This document shows, in pieces, positions 1 through 8,460 of a stretch of DNA of 64,000 bases; position 1 is the first letter of the stretch, and every line of letters starts with the position of its first letter. The notes under the pieces were generated by a model. That model searched no databases, was not told where the DNA came from, and saw only the letters and a list, made by a program, of their open reading frames with translations. The translations under genes and the position numbers were made by a program. The DNA lies in assembly GCF_008086045.1 (NCBI RefSeq), contig NZ_VSEY01000001.1, forward strand, positions 124,001-188,000, written 5' to 3'. The DNA comes from Nonomuraea sp. PA05 (lineage in GTDB: Bacteria > Actinomycetota > Actinomycetes > Streptosporangiales > Streptosporangiaceae).

Positions 1-177
1 GGCCAGCAGCACGCCGTCGGCGGTGGCGTGCGCGTCGGTCTCCAGGTAGGTGTAGCCGAGCGCGACCGCCCGTTCGAACGCGGCGGCGGAGTTCTCCGCG
101 CCTTCCGCCGCGCCTCCGCGGTGGGCGAAGGCCAGCGGGCCTGGATGGTCGAGGAAGGCGAATCGACGGCTCAGCAC
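1..177 (-). CDS. Glycerophosphodiester phosphodiesterase, N-terminal part (runs off the left end)
   Basis: Only the first 59 codons are present. The frame reads from a GTG at 177 into [15 protein letters not shown] followed by a [14 protein letters not shown] segment. This is the N-terminal signature of the GDPD TIM barrel: HRG plus ENS/ENT, then the ExD metal ligands. Such enzymes hydrolyse glycerophosphodiesters to glycerol-3-phosphate and an alcohol. No signal peptide is visible, so it is probably cytoplasmic. It is the last visible gene of the minus-strand operon, 36 bases after the RNA methyltransferase gene. The family call is firm; the exact start and the substrate are not. Confidence 0.8.
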   Translation of the reverse strand, partial: MLSRRFAFLDHPGPLAFAHRGGAAEGAENSAAAFERAVALGYTYLETDAHATADGVLLA

Positions 178-213
178 GTCCTGAAGTATGCCCTTCCCGA
201 GTGAACGGTTCGG

Positions 214-753
214 TTACGAATCAGGGAGATTCTGCCACTCCTGGCGGCGCGCCTCGGACAGCGCGATGGCCGCCGCCACCGCCACGTTGAACGAGCCGAC
301 CCGCCCGACCTGCGGGATGTAGCAGGCCCCGTCGACGGCGTCGAGCAGGGCGGGGGAGCAGCCGTGGTCCTCGCTGCCGACGACCAGGCACACGTCGCGG
401 CCCAGAGCGGCCCTGTGCAGGGGAGTGGCCTCGGCGGTCAGCTCGATCGCCAGCACCGCGTAGCCGGCCTCCCTGGCCGCCTTGACCGCCTCGACGGCGG
501 GCACGGCCTCGTGCCAGGTGACCAGGCGCTCGGTGCCGAGCGCGGTCTTGCCCGCCTTGGGGTTGGTGGGCGGGGTGGCGTTGCCGGCCAGCCAGATCTC
601 GTCCACGCCGAACGCGGCGGCGCTGCGGAAGATCGAGCCGATGTTGAACGGGCCGGTGACCGACTCGATGATCAGGCCGAGACGGTTCTGGGTGTTCCTG
701 CGCCAGGTGCGGTTGAGCCGCTTGACGTCGGTGGGGCGCAGTTGCCTTCTCAC
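214..753 (-). CDS. TrmH/SpoU-family RNA 2'-O-methyltransferase
   Basis: A 179-residue SPOUT-fold methyltransferase expected to methylate a ribose 2'-OH in tRNA or rRNA using SAM. The three SpoU motifs are visible: NIGSIFRSAAAFGVDEIWLAG near residue 37, VVGSEDHGCSP, and the knot-forming IPQVGRVGSFNVAVAAAIAL near the C-terminus. I chose the GTG at 753 because it gives a GTGA overlap with the stop of the upstream methyltransferase gene (750-753), and because residues upstream of it are low-complexity Arg/Pro shadow sequence. It lacks the extra N-terminal L30e-like domain of some TrmH relatives. The target nucleotide cannot be told from sequence. Confidence 0.88.
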   Translation of the reverse strand: MRRQLRPTDVKRLNRTWRRNTQNRLGLIIESVTGPFNIGSIFRSAAAFGVDEIWLAGNATPPTNPKAGKTALGTERLVTWHEAVPAVEAVKAAREAGYAVLAIELTAEATPLHRAALGRDVCLVVGSEDHGCSPALLDAVDGACYIPQVGRVGSFNVAVAAAIALSEARRQEWQNLPDS

Positions 754-1340
754 GGGGTCACCTTCAGTACGCGGTAGGCGGCCCGGCTGACCTCGCGGGA
801 GGCCTGCCAGCCCTGCTCGCCGAGCCAGCGCTGCAGGGAGTCGGAGCCGAGGTGTTTCTGGACGACCAGGTAGGCCACGCCGTCGGGCGTCAGCCGGGTG
901 AGCCACCTGGTGAGCATGTCGTGCAGGGCCTGCTTCCCAATCCGGATCGCAGGATTAGACCAGATGGCCCGAAATTTCACTTCATCTGGCACTTCATCGA
1001 TATGTACGGACCTTACTTTGTCAAGGGCGGCAGATCGGGCATTTCGCTCCGCGAGCTCCAGGCTCCGCCGGTTCACGTCGACGGCCCACACCGTCGCGCC
1101 CGGCGCCCGCTTCGCCATGGTCAGCGCGATCGGCCCGTACCCGCAGCCCAGGTCGAGCAGGTCGCCCTCCTGCGGCGGCGCGGGGACGCTCTCCAGCAGC
1201 ACGCGCGTGCCGACGTCCACCCGCTCGGGGGAGAACACGCCGCTGTCGGTCTCCAGCCGCAGATGCAGATCGGGCAGGACGAGATCGACAGAGCCGGGCC
1301 TGCTCGCGGTGCCCGGCTGCTCGGAGAAGTAGTGCGCCAC
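750..1340 (-). CDS. RsmC-like class I SAM-dependent methyltransferase
   Basis: A 196-residue Rossmann-fold methyltransferase matching the MTS domain of RsmC, the 16S rRNA m2G1207 enzyme, without RsmC's degenerate N-terminal half. Motif I is LLDLGCGYGPIALTMA and the acidic strand-2 end is VWAVDVN. The catalytic NPPIRIGK-type motif reads NPAIRIGK, so the second proline is alanine. The GTG at 1340, twelve bases after the VWA gene stop, is the best start; no ATG lies in frame nearby. The actinobacterial single-domain form is common. The substrate (16S rRNA guanine N2) is inferred from the family. Confidence 0.82.
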   Translation of the reverse strand: MAHYFSEQPGTASRPGSVDLVLPDLHLRLETDSGVFSPERVDVGTRVLLESVPAPPQEGDLLDLGCGYGPIALTMAKRAPGATVWAVDVNRRSLELAERNARSAALDKVRSVHIDEVPDEVKFRAIWSNPAIRIGKQALHDMLTRWLTRLTPDGVAYLVVQKHLGSDSLQRWLGEQGWQASREVSRAAYRVLKVTP

Positions 1341-1351
1341 GTCGCCAAACG

Positions 1352-2299
1352 TTACGGGATCCGCGAGCCGAACAGGACCGCGGCGCCCGCCACCAGCAGC
1401 CCGGCCAGGATGGCCGCCACGATGAACCACTGGGTGATCTCCTGGCTGACCAGCTTGTAGCCGAGCGAGGTGCCGATCTGCTCGTAGACCTCGCGCAGCT
1501 CGCTGCCGGACTCGGCGGTGTAGGCGCGCCCGCTGGTGCCGTCGGACAGCGACTGCAGGGTCTGCTTGTTGACGGGCACGTTCACGGGCCGCCCGTCGAT
1601 GTTGACGGTGCCCTCCTGGGTGCCGTACGCGATGGTGGAGACCGGGACGCGGGCCTGCTGGGCGGCCTCGATGGCCTCGTTCACCGAGCGGCCGGAGGTG
1701 TTGTCGCCGTCGGAGAGCAGCACGATCGCGGCCGGCGGCGGGTCGGTGGCGGCCTGCTGGTCGAAGGAGCGCACCGACTCCAGCGCGTTGAAGACGGCCT
1801 CGCCGATGGCGGTGCCGGGGCGGGTGGTGAGGTTGCCGATGGCGGTGACAACGGCCTGGTGGTCGGTGGTGGGGGAGATGACGACGTTGGCCGAGCGGGC
1901 GAAGGAGACGACGCCGACGTTGAAGCGGTCGGGCAGCTCCCTGGCGAACGCCTGGGCGGCGGCCTTGGCGGCGGTGATGCGGTTGGGCTGCACGTCGTCG
2001 GCGTCCATGGACAGGGAGACGTCCAGGGCGATCATGATGGTGGCCCTGTCGCGGGGCACGCGCACCTGGTCGGCGGGCTTGGCGGCACCGATGACCAGCA
2101 ACGACATCATGACGAGGAAGAGCGCAGGCGCCACGTGGCGGCGCCAGCCGGGGCCCGCGGGGGCGACGAGGTCGAGCAGGGCCAGGTTGGTGAAGCGCAC
2201 GGTGTAGCGGCGGCGGGCGAACATCGCCGCGATGTAGCCGGCCACGAGCAGCAGCACCAGCACGAACAGCCACAACCAGCCGGGGGCGAGAAACGTCAT
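1352..2299 (-). CDS. VWA-domain membrane protein (BatA-like)
   Basis: A 315-residue protein with two N-terminal membrane helices (about 8-27 and 57-73), a von Willebrand A domain and a C-terminal helix ([20 protein letters not shown]). The MIDAS metal site is intact: D93-x-S95-x-S97 in ALDVSLSMD, with a later LSDGDNTSG loop. It probably sits in the membrane with the VWA domain exposed and works with the MoxR ATPase and DUF58 protein encoded just upstream; this MoxR-DUF58-VWA trio recurs in bacteria and is proposed to act in chaperone-like or envelope-stress roles. The ATG at 2299 overlaps the DUF58 stop by four bases. Confidence 0.87.
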   Translation of the reverse strand: MTFLAPGWLWLFVLVLLLVAGYIAAMFARRRYTVRFTNLALLDLVAPAGPGWRRHVAPALFLVMMSLLVIGAAKPADQVRVPRDRATIMIALDVSLSMDADDVQPNRITAAKAAAQAFARELPDRFNVGVVSFARSANVVISPTTDHQAVVTAIGNLTTRPGTAIGEAVFNALESVRSFDQQAATDPPPAAIVLLSDGDNTSGRSVNEAIEAAQQARVPVSTIAYGTQEGTVNIDGRPVNVPVNKQTLQSLSDGTSGRAYTAESGSELREVYEQIGTSLGYKLVSQEITQWFIVAAILAGLLVAGAAVLFGSRIP

Positions 2300-3237
2300 G
2301 CGGTGGGCCTCCGGTGGGCGAGGTGGCTCATGCGGCGCTGGCGCAGCACGAACTGCGCGATGTCGAAGACCCAGTCGCGGTCGGTGCGCAGGACGAGGTG
2401 GGCGATGCCGGCGCGGCGCAGGGCCAGGCGGGTGCCCTCACGTTGCAGGGCGGCGGCCTCCGCGTACGCGCGCCGGATCTTGGGCGTTAGGTGCACTTCG
2501 CGTACGTTCCCGGTCTCGGGGTCGGCGAACGCGACGCGGCCCACGTCGGGCAGTTCGAGCTCGCGGGGGTCGATGACCTCGACGGCCAGCACCTGGTGGC
2601 GGGCCGCCAGCCGCCTGATGGGGCGCTCCCAGGGGCGTTCCGCGTCGGGGTCGAGGTCGGGGTGGGCGTCGAGGAAGTCGGAGACGATCAGCCGCATGCC
2701 GCGCCGCCTGCGGGTGGCCGAGAGGATCTCGATGCCTTCCGCGAGGTCGGGCGGGTCGGGCACGACGCTGCCGCGCGGGGCGTCCATGAGGGAGTGCAGC
2801 AGCCCGTACAGGGCGGGGCGGCCGGTGCGGGCGGGCATGCGGTGCACGAACTCGTCGTGGATGACCAGCGCGCCGAACCGGTCGCCCATCCGGCTGGACA
2901 GGAACCCGATGGCGCCGACGGCGGCCACGACCAGGTCGCGCTTGTCGGTGTCGGCGGTGCCGAAGTCCATGCTGGGCGACAGGTCGGCCAGCGCCCACGT
3001 CTCCAGCTCGCGGTCGGCGATGAGGTCGCGGACGTGCGGGACGGTCGTGCGGGCGGTGACGTTCCAGTCCATGCGCCGCACGTCGTCCTCGCCCGGCACG
3101 TAGACGCGGCTGTCTCCGGCCTCGCTGCCGGTGCCGGGCAGCAGGCCCTGGTGGGCGCCGTGCAGCAGGCCGTCGAGGCGGCGGGTGACGGTCAGCTCCA
3201 GCCGGCGCAGCGCCTGCTCCGCTGTGGTGGGGCTCAA
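2296..3237 (-). CDS. DUF58 domain-containing protein
   Basis: A 313-residue soluble protein. The DUF58 core is the segment [20 protein letters not shown] followed by [12 protein letters not shown] and a VWA-like [11 protein letters not shown]; these proteins are regarded as VWA relatives and partners of MoxR ATPases. The start is a TTG at 3237 that overlaps the moxR stop in a TTGA arrangement, which suits tight translational coupling; the open frame upstream of it is only shadow. The molecular function of the family is not known. Confidence 0.85.
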   Translation of the reverse strand: MSPTTAEQALRRLELTVTRRLDGLLHGAHQGLLPGTGSEAGDSRVYVPGEDDVRRMDWNVTARTTVPHVRDLIADRELETWALADLSPSMDFGTADTDKRDLVVAAVGAIGFLSSRMGDRFGALVIHDEFVHRMPARTGRPALYGLLHSLMDAPRGSVVPDPPDLAEGIEILSATRRRRGMRLIVSDFLDAHPDLDPDAERPWERPIRRLAARHQVLAVEVIDPRELELPDVGRVAFADPETGNVREVHLTPKIRRAYAEAAALQREGTRLALRRAGIAHLVLRTDRDWVFDIAQFVLRQRRMSHLAHRRPTA

Positions 3238-4235
3238 CGGTTCTGATTCCAGACGACGAGGGGCGGGGGGACGGCTTGCAGGATCTGCTTGACGACGCTC
3301 TCCGGGTCGACGCCGTCGGCGAGCGCGTCGAAGGTGAGCATCAGACGGTGGGACATGACGTCCACGGCGACGTCGCGCACGTCGTCCGGCAGCAGATAGT
3401 CGCGGCCGCGCAGCAGGGCCAGCGCCCGGCCGGCGGAGACGAGGCCGAGGGTGGCGCGCGGGCTGACGCCGATCTCGATGGTCTCGGTGAGGTCGGCCAG
3501 GCCGTACTCGGCCGGCGCGCGGGTGGACATGACCAGCCGGACGACGTAGTCGGCGACGAGCTGGTGCACCGACACCTGCTCGGCCGCCTCCTGGAGGGCG
3601 AGCAGCTTGTCGGGGTCGAGCACCCGCTCGGGGACGGGCGGCCTGACGCTCATCCGGTGCAGGATCTCCAGCTCCTCGTGGGCGCTGGGGTGCGGCACGC
3701 GCACCCGGAACAGGAACCGGTCGCGCTGCACCTCGGGCAGCGGGTAGACGCCTTCGGACTCGATGGGGTTCTGGGTGGCCAGCACGATGAACGGCCTGGG
3801 CAGGGGGTGGGTGACGCCGGCGAGGGTGACCTGGCGCTCGGCCATCACCTCCAGCAGCGCCGACTGGACCTTGGCGGGTGCGCGGTTGATCTCGTCGGCC
3901 AGCAGGAAGTTGACGAAGACGGGGCCCAGCTCGACGTCGAACTTCTCGTTGGACGGGTGGTAGACGCGGGTGCCGACGATGTCGCTCGGCACGAGGTCGG
4001 GGGTGAACTGAATGCGGGCGAACGTGCCGCCCACGACGGTGGCCAGGGTGGCGGCGGCTAGGGTCTTGGCGACGCCTGGGACGCCTTCGAGCAGGCAGTG
4101 CCCGCGTGCCAGCAGGGCCACCAGCAGCCTTTCGACCATGTGGTCCTGCCCGACGATGACACGCCGGACCTCGTCGAGACTCTGACGCAGCAGTGCCGCG
4201 TCGGTTCCGCCCGGCAATTCTTCGGCGACGCTCAT
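3234..4235 (-). CDS. MoxR-family AAA+ ATPase
   Basis: A 333-residue AAA+ protein of the MoxR branch. The Walker A motif is GVPGVAKT, Walker B is FLLADEINRAPAKVQSALLE, sensor I lies in FIVLATQNPIESEGVYPLPEVQRDRF, and the C-terminal lid (AAA_lid_2) follows. MoxR proteins act as ATP-driven chaperones that load metals or mature complexes, together with VWA proteins. It is the first gene of the minus-strand operon. The ATG at 4235 (MSVAEELPG) is preferred to the upstream ATG, which lies in Arg-rich shadow sequence. Confidence 0.93.
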   Translation of the reverse strand: MSVAEELPGGTDAALLRQSLDEVRRVIVGQDHMVERLLVALLARGHCLLEGVPGVAKTLAAATLATVVGGTFARIQFTPDLVPSDIVGTRVYHPSNEKFDVELGPVFVNFLLADEINRAPAKVQSALLEVMAERQVTLAGVTHPLPRPFIVLATQNPIESEGVYPLPEVQRDRFLFRVRVPHPSAHEELEILHRMSVRPPVPERVLDPDKLLALQEAAEQVSVHQLVADYVVRLVMSTRAPAEYGLADLTETIEIGVSPRATLGLVSAGRALALLRGRDYLLPDDVRDVAVDVMSHRLMLTFDALADGVDPESVVKQILQAVPPPLVVWNQNR

Positions 4236-4290
4236 GACGCCATTCCACCAAACGCGCCGCAAACGTGCACGACGCCACGTCTGTGCTTTC
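4236..4290. promoter_or_regulatory. Compact divergent promoter region
   Basis: Only 55 bases separate the divergent start codons of the moxR operon (4235, minus) and the kinase-lobe membrane protein (4291, plus). Both promoters must therefore overlap one another or the coding regions, and at least one transcript should have a very short leader. No clear Shine-Dalgarno precedes the plus-strand ATG. I could not identify convincing -10/-35 pairs. Confidence 0.4.
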
Positions 4291-5064
4291 ATGGCAAACG
4301 TGGCAAGTCCCCTGCAGTACGGTGATCCTCCCCGGCTGGGGCCCTACGTCGTGCAGGCGCGTCTGCACACGGCGCCGGCCGGGCTCGTGTACCTCGGCCA
4401 GGCGCCCGACGGGCGTGCCGTGTCCGTGGCGGTGCTCACCCGGGGCGCGGCCTTCGACGCCGCGGCGCGCGAGCGGTTCGTCACCGCCGTGCGCGAGGCG
4501 GGCGGCAGGGAACGGTCCGGGATGCGGGGGTGGCTGGGGCGTTCCGGCCGGTCGCGCGGGGTCGTGCTGGACGGCGCGCCCGAGGTGCTGGCCTTCGACG
4601 GCGGGCGGGCGCCGTGGGTGGCGGTGCCGTACGCGCCGGGACGGCCGGGGGCCGAAAGGTTCCTGGAGCCCGTCATGGTGGGCGGGACGTTCATCGGGGA
4701 GGCGCACGGGCCTGACTTCGTGCCGTACTGGCTGACCGATCGCGCGCCGGCGCTGGCGGGGCCCACCCGGCGGCGGCTGCCGCTGACCGAGACCCGCAAG
4801 CGGGTGCTGTTCGCCGCGCTGGCTCTGGTGCTGCTGCTCGTGCTGGTGACGGCGATCCTGCTGTTGCTGCTGCTCGGGCGGCAGGACACCGAGCAGCAGC
4901 CGCGGCAGTTGCCGCCGACGGTGTTCGTGCCGACGCCGCCGCCGACGCCGGAGACGCCGGTGCCGCAGCCGTCGCCGTCGCAGTCGCCTTCGCCGTCGGA
5001 GAGCGGGCAGAGCACGCCGGGGCGCTCGCCCGGGGAGGATCCGGGGGACGAGTCGCCGCTGTGA
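4291..5064 (+). CDS. Membrane protein with a kinase-like N-lobe and proline-rich C-terminus
   Basis: A 257-residue protein. Residues about 10-70 (GPYVVQARLHTAPAGLVYLG, then DGRAVSVAVLT) resemble the glycine-rich loop and beta-3 strand of PknB-type Ser/Thr kinases, but the loop glycines are mostly lost, the VAVK lysine is replaced (VAVL), and no HRD or DFG motif follows. After a short variable part comes one membrane helix (LFAALALVLLLVLVTAILLL) and a Pro/Ser/Thr-rich, probably extracytoplasmic tail. I read it as a non-catalytic relative of actinobacterial membrane kinases; function unknown. Kept as a gene because codon use is typical and the frame is intact. Confidence 0.75.
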   Translation: MANVASPLQYGDPPRLGPYVVQARLHTAPAGLVYLGQAPDGRAVSVAVLTRGAAFDAAARERFVTAVREAGGRERSGMRGWLGRSGRSRGVVLDGAPEVLAFDGGRAPWVAVPYAPGRPGAERFLEPVMVGGTFIGEAHGPDFVPYWLTDRAPALAGPTRRRLPLTETRKRVLFAALALVLLLVLVTAILLLLLLGRQDTEQQPRQLPPTVFVPTPPPTPETPVPQPSPSQSPSPSESGQSTPGRSPGEDPGDESPL

Positions 5065-5076
5065 GCCATTAATCGC

Positions 5077-5107
5077 TTGAGCCTCACGTAACGTGAGGCT
5101 TTAGCTT
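5077..5107 (+). promoter_or_regulatory. MerR-type promoter with palindromic operator
   Basis: A -35 hexamer TTGAGC (5077-5082) and a -10 hexamer TAGCTT (5102-5107) are separated by 19 bases, the over-long spacing typical of MerR-activated promoters. The spacer holds the palindrome AGCCTCACGT-A-ACGTGAGGCT (5080-5100), with 10-base perfect arms. MerR proteins of the TipA branch bind this kind of CTCACGT/ACGTGAG site. The expected transcription start falls only a few bases before the ATG at 5115. No MerR gene is seen in the window, so the regulator is encoded elsewhere. Confidence 0.7.
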
Positions 5108-5114
5108 CCGCAGC

Positions 5115-5978
5115 ATGGAAATCATCATTGAGGACACGCTCACGGCGATGGCCGCCATGCTGGAGCAGCCGCTCGAGCGGCGGCCCGACGCGCTGCGGGA
5201 GATGATGGCGCCGACGCGAGCCGCGATCCCGATGCCCGGCGACCTCGTCGACATCCACCACTCCGGCGGCGGCTTCCGGGTCGACGCCGACGACCCGCGC
5301 TACCTGCCCGCCGTGCGGCGCATGATCGAGCAGGACGTGCTCGGCCAGGTGCGCGGCGCGCTGACCCGCGCCTCCGAACGGCTGAGCGGTGCCAAGCGGC
5401 CCGGCCTGGTGAGGGTCATGTTCGCGCTGGGCAACCCCGACAACGAGCACCTGATGACCACGGCCGGCGGATACTACGGCATGGGAGGCGGCTCGGAGTG
5501 GCTGTATCTGCTGGCCTGGCCGTCGGATGAGGTCATCGGGCGGATCGGGGCCCTGGCGGTGCACGAGTTCCACCATCTCGTGCGGTTCACCAACGTCGTG
5601 TGGGATCCGGTCGCGGTGACCGTCGGGGAGCACGTGCTCGCCGAGGGGCTGGCCGAGGCGTTCGTGCGGGAGCTGCTGGGGCCGGAGGCGATGGGGCCGT
5701 GGTCGTCGATGGTGACGGGGGAGGACTACGAGCGGGCCTACGAGCTGATCACGGCCGACTTCGAGCTGGCCGGGATGCAGCACACGCCGGCGTACGTGCT
5801 GGGTGACAGCGCCACGCGTAACTTCGGCGGGGAGCCGCGTGGCATTCCCGACATGGCGGGATACGCGGTGGGGCTGAACCTGGTGGATCGTGTCCTGGCC
5901 GCCACCGGGCTGACCGCCGCGGAGGCGACCGTGCTGCCCGCCGCCGAGTTGCTGCGGCGCGCGGGCGTGCGCCCCTGA
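5115..5978 (+). CDS. DUF2268-type putative zinc metalloprotease
   Basis: A 287-residue soluble protein with a gluzincin-like HEFHH motif (HExxH) in LAVHEFHHLVRFTN near the middle and a downstream GLAEAFVREL segment that can supply the third zinc ligand Glu. This fits the DUF2268 family of predicted Zn-dependent proteases. The ATG at 5115 has no Shine-Dalgarno (preceding bases TTCCGCAGC) and lies about 8 bases from the -10 of the MerR-type promoter, so the mRNA is probably leaderless or nearly so. Its substrate is unknown; control by a drug- or redox-sensing MerR protein suggests a stress role. Confidence 0.85.
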   Translation: MEIIIEDTLTAMAAMLEQPLERRPDALREMMAPTRAAIPMPGDLVDIHHSGGGFRVDADDPRYLPAVRRMIEQDVLGQVRGALTRASERLSGAKRPGLVRVMFALGNPDNEHLMTTAGGYYGMGGGSEWLYLLAWPSDEVIGRIGALAVHEFHHLVRFTNVVWDPVAVTVGEHVLAEGLAEAFVRELLGPEAMGPWSSMVTGEDYERAYELITADFELAGMQHTPAYVLGDSATRNFGGEPRGIPDMAGYAVGLNLVDRVLAATGLTAAEATVLPAAELLRRAGVRP

Positions 5979-6063
5979 CGGGAGGCGTCCCTTCTCACAC
6001 CCGCGATTGTCTGTAAATGGAAATTCGCTGACGGAGTAATGCGCTTTACGAGAAATGCGCCGC

Positions 6064-6081
6064 CAGCGAAAAGTTTCGTTG
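6064..6081. promoter_or_regulatory. Inverted repeat upstream of the clpP pair
   Basis: The sequence CAGCGAAA-ag-TTTCGTTG is a near-perfect inverted repeat (7 of 8 arm positions) located about 63 bases before the first clpP ATG. It overlaps a possible -35 element (TTGACG at 6079-6084). It is a candidate operator for an activator or repressor of the clpP operon, such as a ClgR- or PopR-type regulator, but it does not match a site I can name with confidence. Confidence 0.4.
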
Positions 6082-6143
6082 ACGCCGAACGGCTGGGTCT
6101 AGCGTTTTCCGCAGAAAGGCACGCAGAGAAAGGAGCGCCCGTC

Positions 6144-6707
6144 ATGACGGAGACCCAGCGCGCGGCCTGGCCTGACCAGCTCAGCCAGCGCCTGCTGAAG
6201 GAGCGGATCGTCGTTCTCGGCCAGGAGGTCGACGACGAGATTTGCAACCGCCTCTGCGGAGAGCTGCTTTTGCTGGCGGCCGAGGATCCACAACGCGACA
6301 TAACACTTTACATCAATTCTCCGGGCGGCTCCGTGCAGGCCGGGATGGCGCTCTACGACATGATGCAGTTCATTCCGTGTGACGTCCAGACGGTGGCGAT
6401 GGGCTTCGCCGCGTCCATGGGGCAGCTGCTGCTCACGGCGGGAGCGAAGGGCAAGCGGTACGCGCTGCCCAACGCCCGTGTCGTGATGCACCAGCCGCTG
6501 GGCGGCATCGGCGGCTCGGCCACCGACATCCAGATCCAGGCCGAGAACATGCTCTACACCAAGCGGCGGATGGCCGAGATCATCGCGCACCACACGGGCC
6601 AGCCGCTGGAGCGCATCCAGGCCGACTCCGACCGCGACCGCTGGTTCACGGCCCAGGAGGCACTGGAGTACGGGATCGTCGACCACATCGCAGAAGGGAT
6701 GAACTGA
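6144..6707 (+). CDS. clpP: ATP-dependent Clp protease proteolytic subunit (first of pair)
   Basis: A 187-residue ClpP. The catalytic triad is S91 ([12 protein letters not shown]), H116 ([10 protein letters not shown]) and D165 (DSDRDRW), with the canonical 49-residue His-Asp spacing; the oxyanion loop [10 protein letters not shown] is intact. It forms barrel-shaped heptamers with its partner encoded one base downstream and degrades proteins fed by ClpX or ClpC. The ATG at 6144 has a clear AAAGGAG eight bases upstream. No clpX lies next to the pair, so this is probably an extra, separately regulated clpP pair rather than the housekeeping pair linked to tig and clpX. Confidence 0.93.
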   Translation: MTETQRAAWPDQLSQRLLKERIVVLGQEVDDEICNRLCGELLLLAAEDPQRDITLYINSPGGSVQAGMALYDMMQFIPCDVQTVAMGFAASMGQLLLTAGAKGKRYALPNARVVMHQPLGGIGGSATDIQIQAENMLYTKRRMAEIIAHHTGQPLERIQADSDRDRWFTAQEALEYGIVDHIAEGMN

Positions 6708-6708
6708 C

Positions 6709-7326
6709 ATGAGCGGCCGTTACGTGCTGCCCTCGTTCACCGAACGCACCTCGTACGGGATCAAGGAGATGAACCCGTACAACAAGCTGTTCGAGGACCG
6801 GGTGGTGTTCCTGGCGGCGCCGATCGACGACACCGTCGCCAACGACGTGATGGCGCAGCTCCTGACGCTGGAGTCGCTCGACCCCGACCAGGACATCCAC
6901 CTGTACATCAACTCGCCGGGCGGGTCGTTCACGGCGATGACGGCCATCTACGACACGATGCAGTTCGTCCGCCCGGAGATCCACACGGTCTGCATCGGCG
7001 AGGCGGCCTCGGCGGCGGCGGTCCTGCTGGCGGCCGGCGCGCCCGGCAAGCGCGCCGCCCTGCCGCACGCGCGCGTGCTGCTGCACCAGCCGCACGCCGA
7101 GGGCGGGCGCGGGCAGGGCAGCGACCTGGAGATCCACGCCAGGGAGATCCTGCGGATGCGCGACCAGCAGGAGGAGATCCTGGCGCGGCACACGGGCAGG
7201 GGGGTGCTGGAGATCAGGAAGGACATCGAGCGGGATCGCATCCTCACGGCCGAGCAGGCACGGGCCTACCGGCTGATCGACGACGTCTACGCCTCGCGGA
7301 AGCGGACACTGGCCGTGTCCCGCTGA
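6709..7326 (+). CDS. clpP: ATP-dependent Clp protease proteolytic subunit (second of pair)
   Basis: A 205-residue ClpP paralogue starting one base after the first clpP stop. The triad is S101 ([14 protein letters not shown]), H126 ([10 protein letters not shown]) and D176 (DIERDRI). The usual Met after the catalytic Ser is Ala here, and the His-Asp spacing is one longer than in its partner. Actinobacterial ClpPs work as hetero-tetradecamers of two different rings, which the tandem arrangement supports. The gene ends just before a strong terminator at 7340-7379. Confidence 0.93.
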   Translation: MSGRYVLPSFTERTSYGIKEMNPYNKLFEDRVVFLAAPIDDTVANDVMAQLLTLESLDPDQDIHLYINSPGGSFTAMTAIYDTMQFVRPEIHTVCIGEAASAAAVLLAAGAPGKRAALPHARVLLHQPHAEGGRGQGSDLEIHAREILRMRDQQEEILARHTGRGVLEIRKDIERDRILTAEQARAYRLIDDVYASRKRTLAVSR

Positions 7327-7339
7327 TCAGGCTGCTCGA

Positions 7340-7379
7340 AGCGGAGTGGCGCGTCCCAGCAGGGGCGCGCCACTCCGCT
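7340..7379 (+). terminator. Strong stem-loop terminator after the clpP pair
   Basis: A 14-base perfect stem (arms 7340-7353 and 7366-7379, AGCGGAGTGGCGCG and its complement) encloses a 12-base loop in which three further C-G pairs are possible; TTCT follows. It lies 14 bases after the clpP stop and separates that operon from the Lrp-type regulator. Confidence 0.85.
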
Positions 7380-7443
7380 TTCTAGGCAAAAATTGCGGAT
7401 TACGTCATAGATTGCTTGCTTTCGGGGGATTCCGTCAGTAAGC

Positions 7444-8442
7444 ATGGAACGCATGCAAGAACCCGACGAGCTGGACCGGGCGATCGTCGCGGCGCTGCAG
7501 CTCAACGGCCGCGCCCCCTGGAGCCTGATCGCCAGGCTGGTCGGCGCGAGCGAGTCCACCGTGGTACGCCGCGCCGCCCTGCTCGGCGAGAACGGCCTGC
7601 TGCGCGTGATCGGCGTGGTGGACGTGCTGCGCTGCGGCCTGGGCGTGCCGGTGCTCAGCCGGTTCCGGTGCCGCCCCGGCACCACGTACGAGGTGGCCGC
7701 GTGCCTGGCGGAACGGCCGCAGGCCAGGTTCGTCTCCGTCGTGTCGGGCAGCGCCGACTGCGTGGCCGAGTTCGTGGTGCCCACGCATGCCGAGATCGGC
7801 CGGTTGATGGTGGCCGACGTGCCAGGCGGCGACCGGGTCACCGAGAGCGAGACGCACGCGGTCATCCGCACGTTCGTCTCCAACCACGACTGGAACCCCG
7901 GCGTGCTCGACGAGCGGGCCACCGCCGAGCTGCGCGACGCGGCCGAGCCGCCGTTCGAGGACCGGTTCCCGCAGGGCGCCCCCGAGCGGCTGGACGAGCT
8001 GGAGCACGCCGTCGTGCGGGCGCTCGGCGAGGACGGGCGCATGTCGTACAAGGCCCTGGCCAAGGTCGTGGGCAGCAGCGAGTCGACCGCCAAGCGGCGC
8101 GTGGAGTCGCTGGTGCGGCGCGGCTGCCTGCGCTTCCGCACGCTGGCCGAGCCCGAGGTGCTCGGCTACGCGGTGGAGTTCATGCTGTGGCTGGAGGTCG
8201 AGCCCGGCCTGCTGGAACGCGCGGGGCAGCAGCTCGCCGGCCACCCCGCCACCCGCTACCTGTCGGCCACCACCGGACGCTTCAACCTGGCGGGGCAGGT
8301 GGCGCTGCGCCACTACGGCGACCTGTTCCGCTACCTGACCGACGACGTCGGCTCCCTGCCCGGGCTGCGTGCCGCCGACGTCACCCTCCAGCTCACCACG
8401 CTCAAACGCGCCTGGGTGCCCACCCCCGCCGCACGACCGTAA
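7444..8442 (+). CDS. Two-module Lrp/AsnC-family transcriptional regulator
   Basis: A 332-residue regulator made of two Lrp/AsnC units in tandem. Unit 1 has a winged helix (ELDRAIVAALQLNGRAPW, then ASESTVVRRAALL) and a ligand-binding RAM-like domain. Unit 2 repeats this from about residue 183 (ELEHAVVRALGEDGRMSYKA, then SSESTAKRRVESL) with a second RAM-like domain. Single Lrp proteins are about 150 residues, so this is a fused dimer-like form seen in actinomycetes. It sits 18 bases upstream of a deacetylase-transporter-dehydrogenase operon that it probably controls in response to a small amine or amino-acid-like metabolite. A GCAA-aaa-TTGC inverted repeat (7386-7396) upstream may be its own site. 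Confidence 0.88.
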   Translation: MERMQEPDELDRAIVAALQLNGRAPWSLIARLVGASESTVVRRAALLGENGLLRVIGVVDVLRCGLGVPVLSRFRCRPGTTYEVAACLAERPQARFVSVVSGSADCVAEFVVPTHAEIGRLMVADVPGGDRVTESETHAVIRTFVSNHDWNPGVLDERATAELRDAAEPPFEDRFPQGAPERLDELEHAVVRALGEDGRMSYKALAKVVGSSESTAKRRVESLVRRGCLRFRTLAEPEVLGYAVEFMLWLEVEPGLLERAGQQLAGHPATRYLSATTGRFNLAGQVALRHYGDLFRYLTDDVGSLPGLRAADVTLQLTTLKRAWVPTPAARP

Positions 8443-8460
8443 GTAAGGAAACCCCTCCCC

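Noticed and set aside
750..2273. A single long minus-strand frame joining the methyltransferase to upstream sequence
   Set aside because: The upstream 300 codons are an out-of-frame shadow of the VWA gene; the methyltransferase starts at 1340.
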